A stretch of 6,982 nt of DNA from Clostridia bacterium. GTDB taxonomy: Bacteria > Bacillota_A > Clostridia > Christensenellales > Aristaeellaceae. The number at the start of each line of letters is the position of its first letter. Within the stretch, counting starts at the first letter, position 1. The position numbers and the translations under genes were made by a program. The stretch lies in assembly GCA_017648805.1 (NCBI GenBank), contig JAGCIC010000100.1:1-6982 (forward strand). Reading direction: 5' to 3'. Positions 4,361 through 6,982 of the stretch are shown here, piece by piece. The notes under the pieces are model-generated. The model searched no databases and was not told the DNA's origin. It saw nothing but the letters and a program-made list of their open reading frames with translations.

Positions 4361-6961
4361 TTATTCGCTTCTCAGCGCCACTACGGGGTCCCTTCTGGCC
4401 GCGAAGCCCGAAGGTATCAGCCCCGCCACCAGCGTCAGGAACATGCTTATAAGCACCAGTACGGCGCAGCTGGTCGCGGGCAGGTACGCCATGTTGTGCA
4501 TGCCCGACAGGTTGTAGATCACCCCGTTTATCGGCAGTATCAGCAGCAGGCTCATAAGTATGCCCAGCATGCCCGCCATAAAGCCTATTATCAGCGTTTC
4601 GGCGTTGAACACGCGGCTTATGTCACGCTTGGAGGCGCCCAGCGCCCTCAGGATGCCTATCTCCTTGGTGCGCTCCAGCACGCTTATGTAGGTGATGACG
4701 CCTATCATTATGCTGGACACGAACAGGCTCACCGCCACGAACGCCACCAGCACGTAGGTTACCGCCTGCACGATGTCGGTAACGCTGCTCAGCAGCAGCC
4801 CCACATAGTCCGTGTATGTGATGGTCTGTCCGCTGTCTTCGTGCTCCCTGTTGTAGGCCTCTATGTAGTTGGCGATAAGCTCCTTGCTTTCGAAACTCAG
4901 CGGATATATCTTTATCGCGTCGGGCTGCGACAGGTCCCCCGCGCCCATTTTGATCAGGTTTTCCTGATAGCTGCTGCCGCTGCCGATGGTGGGCACGACC
5001 GAGCGTATGATCTCGTTCAGTTTGTCGTCGCCCAGCATGAAGCGCACGCCCGAGACAAAGCTTTCGTACCCGGTCAGGTCCACTTTGTCTATATCGAACT
5101 CGCTCTGTTCAAACGGCATGCCCCTTATCACGTCCGTTTCCGGATTTGCCATCTGGTCCTTTACGATCTCGCTTGCGTTGGCAAGTTCTATCACATACTC
5201 CATAAGCTCGGGCATGTAGCCTATCCTGCCGGTGGAAGCGCCCACGATGGAGCCCTCGGAAGGCTTCATTATCCCGACCACCTTGAGCTCCAGGCCTTCG
5301 GAAACGATCTTTTCAAGTTTTTCCTCGTCATCCTTGACGCTGACCCAGTGGCTGCCGCTTTTCTCGTAGAAGTTTCCGGGTATCACCACGCGGAAGCTTA
5401 AAGAGAGTATCTCGTCGTAGCTGTAGCTGGCGGTGTCCTGAGCCTCTTCCTTACCGCTCAATATGTCGTTTACCAGTTCCTTAAGCTCGCTGCGGCTCTT
5501 TATGCCCAGGGTATACAGCGTGTAGTCGTTCACCACTCCGTTCCGGTTGAGCAGCAGCACTACCTCGGTTTTATCCTGAGGCCACCTCCCGGCGGCGACT
5601 TCATACTGGCTTTCCAGCAGTTCCCGGTTGTCCAGCAGCTGGATGAACACGCTTTGAGCGTTGGCGGAGTAGTTGGATGTCATGGTGCCCATCGCGTACA
5701 TCTGGGCAAAGGAATCCGGCACATTTTCGTCCTTACTGTCCGCCATGAGGTCCTCATAGGTAGTGGACGGGTTGACCTGAAGCAGTCCCTCGGGCGTCTG
5801 CCTCCAGATGTTCATCTGGCTGGAATAGTCGTAGCTGACGCCGCTTACGAGTTTTTTGAACTCGGGATCGCTTTCTATATGCGCCTTAAATGCCGCAAGG
5901 TCGTTTTGCTTGACCTGGTTGAGCATTATGCCCAGCATGCCCCGCAGGACCCTGCCGGAGTATATGCGCCCCTCTTCCCGGTCTTCCTCCCGGACATCGG
6001 CAGTCATGTTTTCGCTCAGGCTGTTAAGATCCATGCTCTCGCTCTGCAGCGTAAGCGGGTAGGACGTGAGCGTCTCCCGCTCGACCTTGTCTATGTATCT
6101 CTGTACGCCCGTGGACATGGCCAGTATCAGCGCAATGCCGATTATGCCTATGCTGCCCGCGAAGGCCACCAGTATGGTGCGGGTCTTCTTGGTCAGAAGG
6201 TTGTTGAGCGACAGCCCCAGCGCGGTAAGGAAGCTCATGCCCGTGCGGCTGGCGGAGAGGCTGCCCTCTTTTTCGTCCGCGCCGTCGTACGGGTCCGTGT
6301 CCCCCACTATGCGCCCGTCGTACAGGCGCACGATGCGGGTGGAGTACTTTTCCGCCAGCTCCGGGTTGTGGGTGACCATTATCACCAGCCGGTCTCGGGC
6401 GATCTCCGCCAGCAGCTCCATCACCTGCAGGCCCGTCTCGCTGTCCAGCGCGCCGGTGGGCTCGTCAGCGAGCAGTATCTTTGGGTCGTTGACCAGGGCT
6501 CTTGCGATGGCCACCCTCTGCATCTGGCCGCCGGAAAGCTCCCGGGGGCGCTTGGTCAGCTGGTCCCCCAGGCCCACGCGCTTAAGCGCGTTTACCGCCT
6601 TTTCCCGGCGCTCCTTCTTGCTCACGCCGGACAGGGTCAGCGCCATCTCCACGTTGGAGAGCACGCTTTGGTGGCCTATCAGGTTGTAGCTCTGGAACAC
6701 GAAGCCTATGGCGTGGTTGCGGTAGCTGTCCCAGTCCCGGTCCTTATAGCGGCGGGTCGAACGCCCGGCGATTATGAGTTCCCCCTCCGTGGCCAGGTCA
6801 AGGCCGCCGATAATGTTCAGCAGCGTGGTCTTGCCGCAGCCGCTGGGGCCCAGCACGCTCACGAATTCGTTGGCGCGGAACCTGACGCTCACGCCCTTTA
6901 AGGCCTCCACTTTCTGGCTGCCCGTGTCGTATACCCTGCTTATGCCCTGAAGCTCAAGCAT
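4361..6961 (-). CDS. MacB-like ABC transporter, fused ATP-binding protein and FtsX-type permease
   Basis: This is a membrane ABC protein carrying ATPase and permease in one 866-residue chain. The ATPase (about 1-225, MacB/LolD-like) has Walker A GPSGCGKT (38-45), Q-loop Gln90 in FVFQSYNL, signature LSGGQMQRVAIARA (142-155), Walker B ILLADE (162-167), D-loop ALDSE, and switch His198 in VTHNP. A linker and elbow helix lead to TM1 (about 263-285). A large external region of about 450 residues follows, then three TM segments near 735-760, 788-813 and 830-850. The cytoplasmic loop between the first two reads RTKEIGILRALGASKRDI, a hallmark of FtsX/MacB permeases. This four-TM layout belongs to the mechanotransmission (type VII) class, which act on peptides, lipoproteins or cell-wall processes rather than forming a channel. 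MacB itself is near 650 residues; the excess is in the external region. The start has AGGAGG (6972-6967) five bases upstream. The substrate is unknown, and the terminator suggests no functional link to the sulfur genes. Confidence 0.93.
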   Translation of the reverse strand: MLELQGISRVYDTGSQKVEALKGVSVRFRANEFVSVLGPSGCGKTTLLNIIGGLDLATEGELIIAGRSTRRYKDRDWDSYRNHAIGFVFQSYNLIGHQSVLSNVEMALTLSGVSKKERREKAVNALKRVGLGDQLTKRPRELSGGQMQRVAIARALVNDPKILLADEPTGALDSETGLQVMELLAEIARDRLVIMVTHNPELAEKYSTRIVRLYDGRIVGDTDPYDGADEKEGSLSASRTGMSFLTALGLSLNNLLTKKTRTILVAFAGSIGIIGIALILAMSTGVQRYIDKVERETLTSYPLTLQSESMDLNSLSENMTADVREEDREEGRIYSGRVLRGMLGIMLNQVKQNDLAAFKAHIESDPEFKKLVSGVSYDYSSQMNIWRQTPEGLLQVNPSTTYEDLMADSKDENVPDSFAQMYAMGTMTSNYSANAQSVFIQLLDNRELLESQYEVAAGRWPQDKTEVVLLLNRNGVVNDYTLYTLGIKSRSELKELVNDILSGKEEAQDTASYSYDEILSLSFRVVIPGNFYEKSGSHWVSVKDDEEKLEKIVSEGLELKVVGIMKPSEGSIVGASTGRIGYMPELMEYVIELANASEIVKDQMANPETDVIRGMPFEQSEFDIDKVDLTGYESFVSGVRFMLGDDKLNEIIRSVVPTIGSGSSYQENLIKMGAGDLSQPDAIKIYPLSFESKELIANYIEAYNREHEDSGQTITYTDYVGLLLSSVTDIVQAVTYVLVAFVAVSLFVSSIMIGVITYISVLERTKEIGILRALGASKRDISRVFNAETLIIGFMAGMLGILMSLLLILPINGVIYNLSGMHNMAYLPATSCAVLVLISMFLTLVAGLIPSGFAARRDPVVALRSE

Positions 6962-6982
6962 ATATTCCTCCTAACGGTATTC

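Noticed and set aside
4496..6901. Two + strand frames (4496-5401 and 5654-6901) opposite the ABC transporter
   Set aside because: Both are antisense to a gene with complete ATPase and FtsX motifs. The translations are unnaturally rich in His, Tyr, Val and Ala and resemble no protein family.
1..6982. CRISPR array, insertion sequence, tRNA or rRNA gene, prophage or defence genes
   Set aside because: I saw no regularly spaced repeats, transposase motifs, terminal inverted repeats, tRNA cloverleaf or phage/defence domains. The window is almost fully occupied by metabolic and transport genes.

Overview
The window looks like chromosomal DNA from a fairly high-GC member of the Firmicutes, probably Clostridia. 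This is inferred from three things: the iron-sulfur scaffold resembles the Clostridium-type NifU, the regulator is an Rrf2/IscR-type protein, and the ABC transporter has ATPase and permease fused in one chain, as is common in gut Clostridia. I cannot place it to genus. All six genes are on the minus strand and are packed tightly. The + strand holds no credible gene.

Reading in the direction of transcription (right to left), the window starts with a complete 866-residue MacB-like ABC transporter (6961-4361). It has its own strong Shine-Dalgarno and ends at an intrinsic terminator at 4319-4344. A 171-base intergenic gap follows (4190-4360). It holds this terminator, an A/T-rich stretch and a near-consensus sigma-70/sigma-A promoter (TTGACG, 17 bases, TATAAT) with an imperfect inverted repeat over its -35 box.

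That promoter serves a five-gene sulfur operon: O-acetylhomoserine sulfhydrylase (metY, 4189-2909), cysteine synthase (cysK, 2898-1966), cysteine desulfurase (nifS, 1964-762), the iron-sulfur scaffold (nifU, 760-329) and an Rrf2-family regulator (from 316, running off the window at base 1). The four junctions have gaps of only 10, 1, 1 and 12 bases, so translation is probably coupled.

Together the genes form a short pathway. MetY and CysK fix sulfide into homocysteine and cysteine, NifS takes sulfur from cysteine as persulfide, and NifU builds the Fe-S cluster. The last gene keeps the cysteine pattern of Fe-S-binding Rrf2 regulators and may close a feedback loop on the promoter. The enzymes are ordinary. 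The more interesting points are the combination of assimilation, desulfuration and regulation in one transcript, the candidate operator, the cysteine-rich tail of NifU and a repeated 25-base gene junction.
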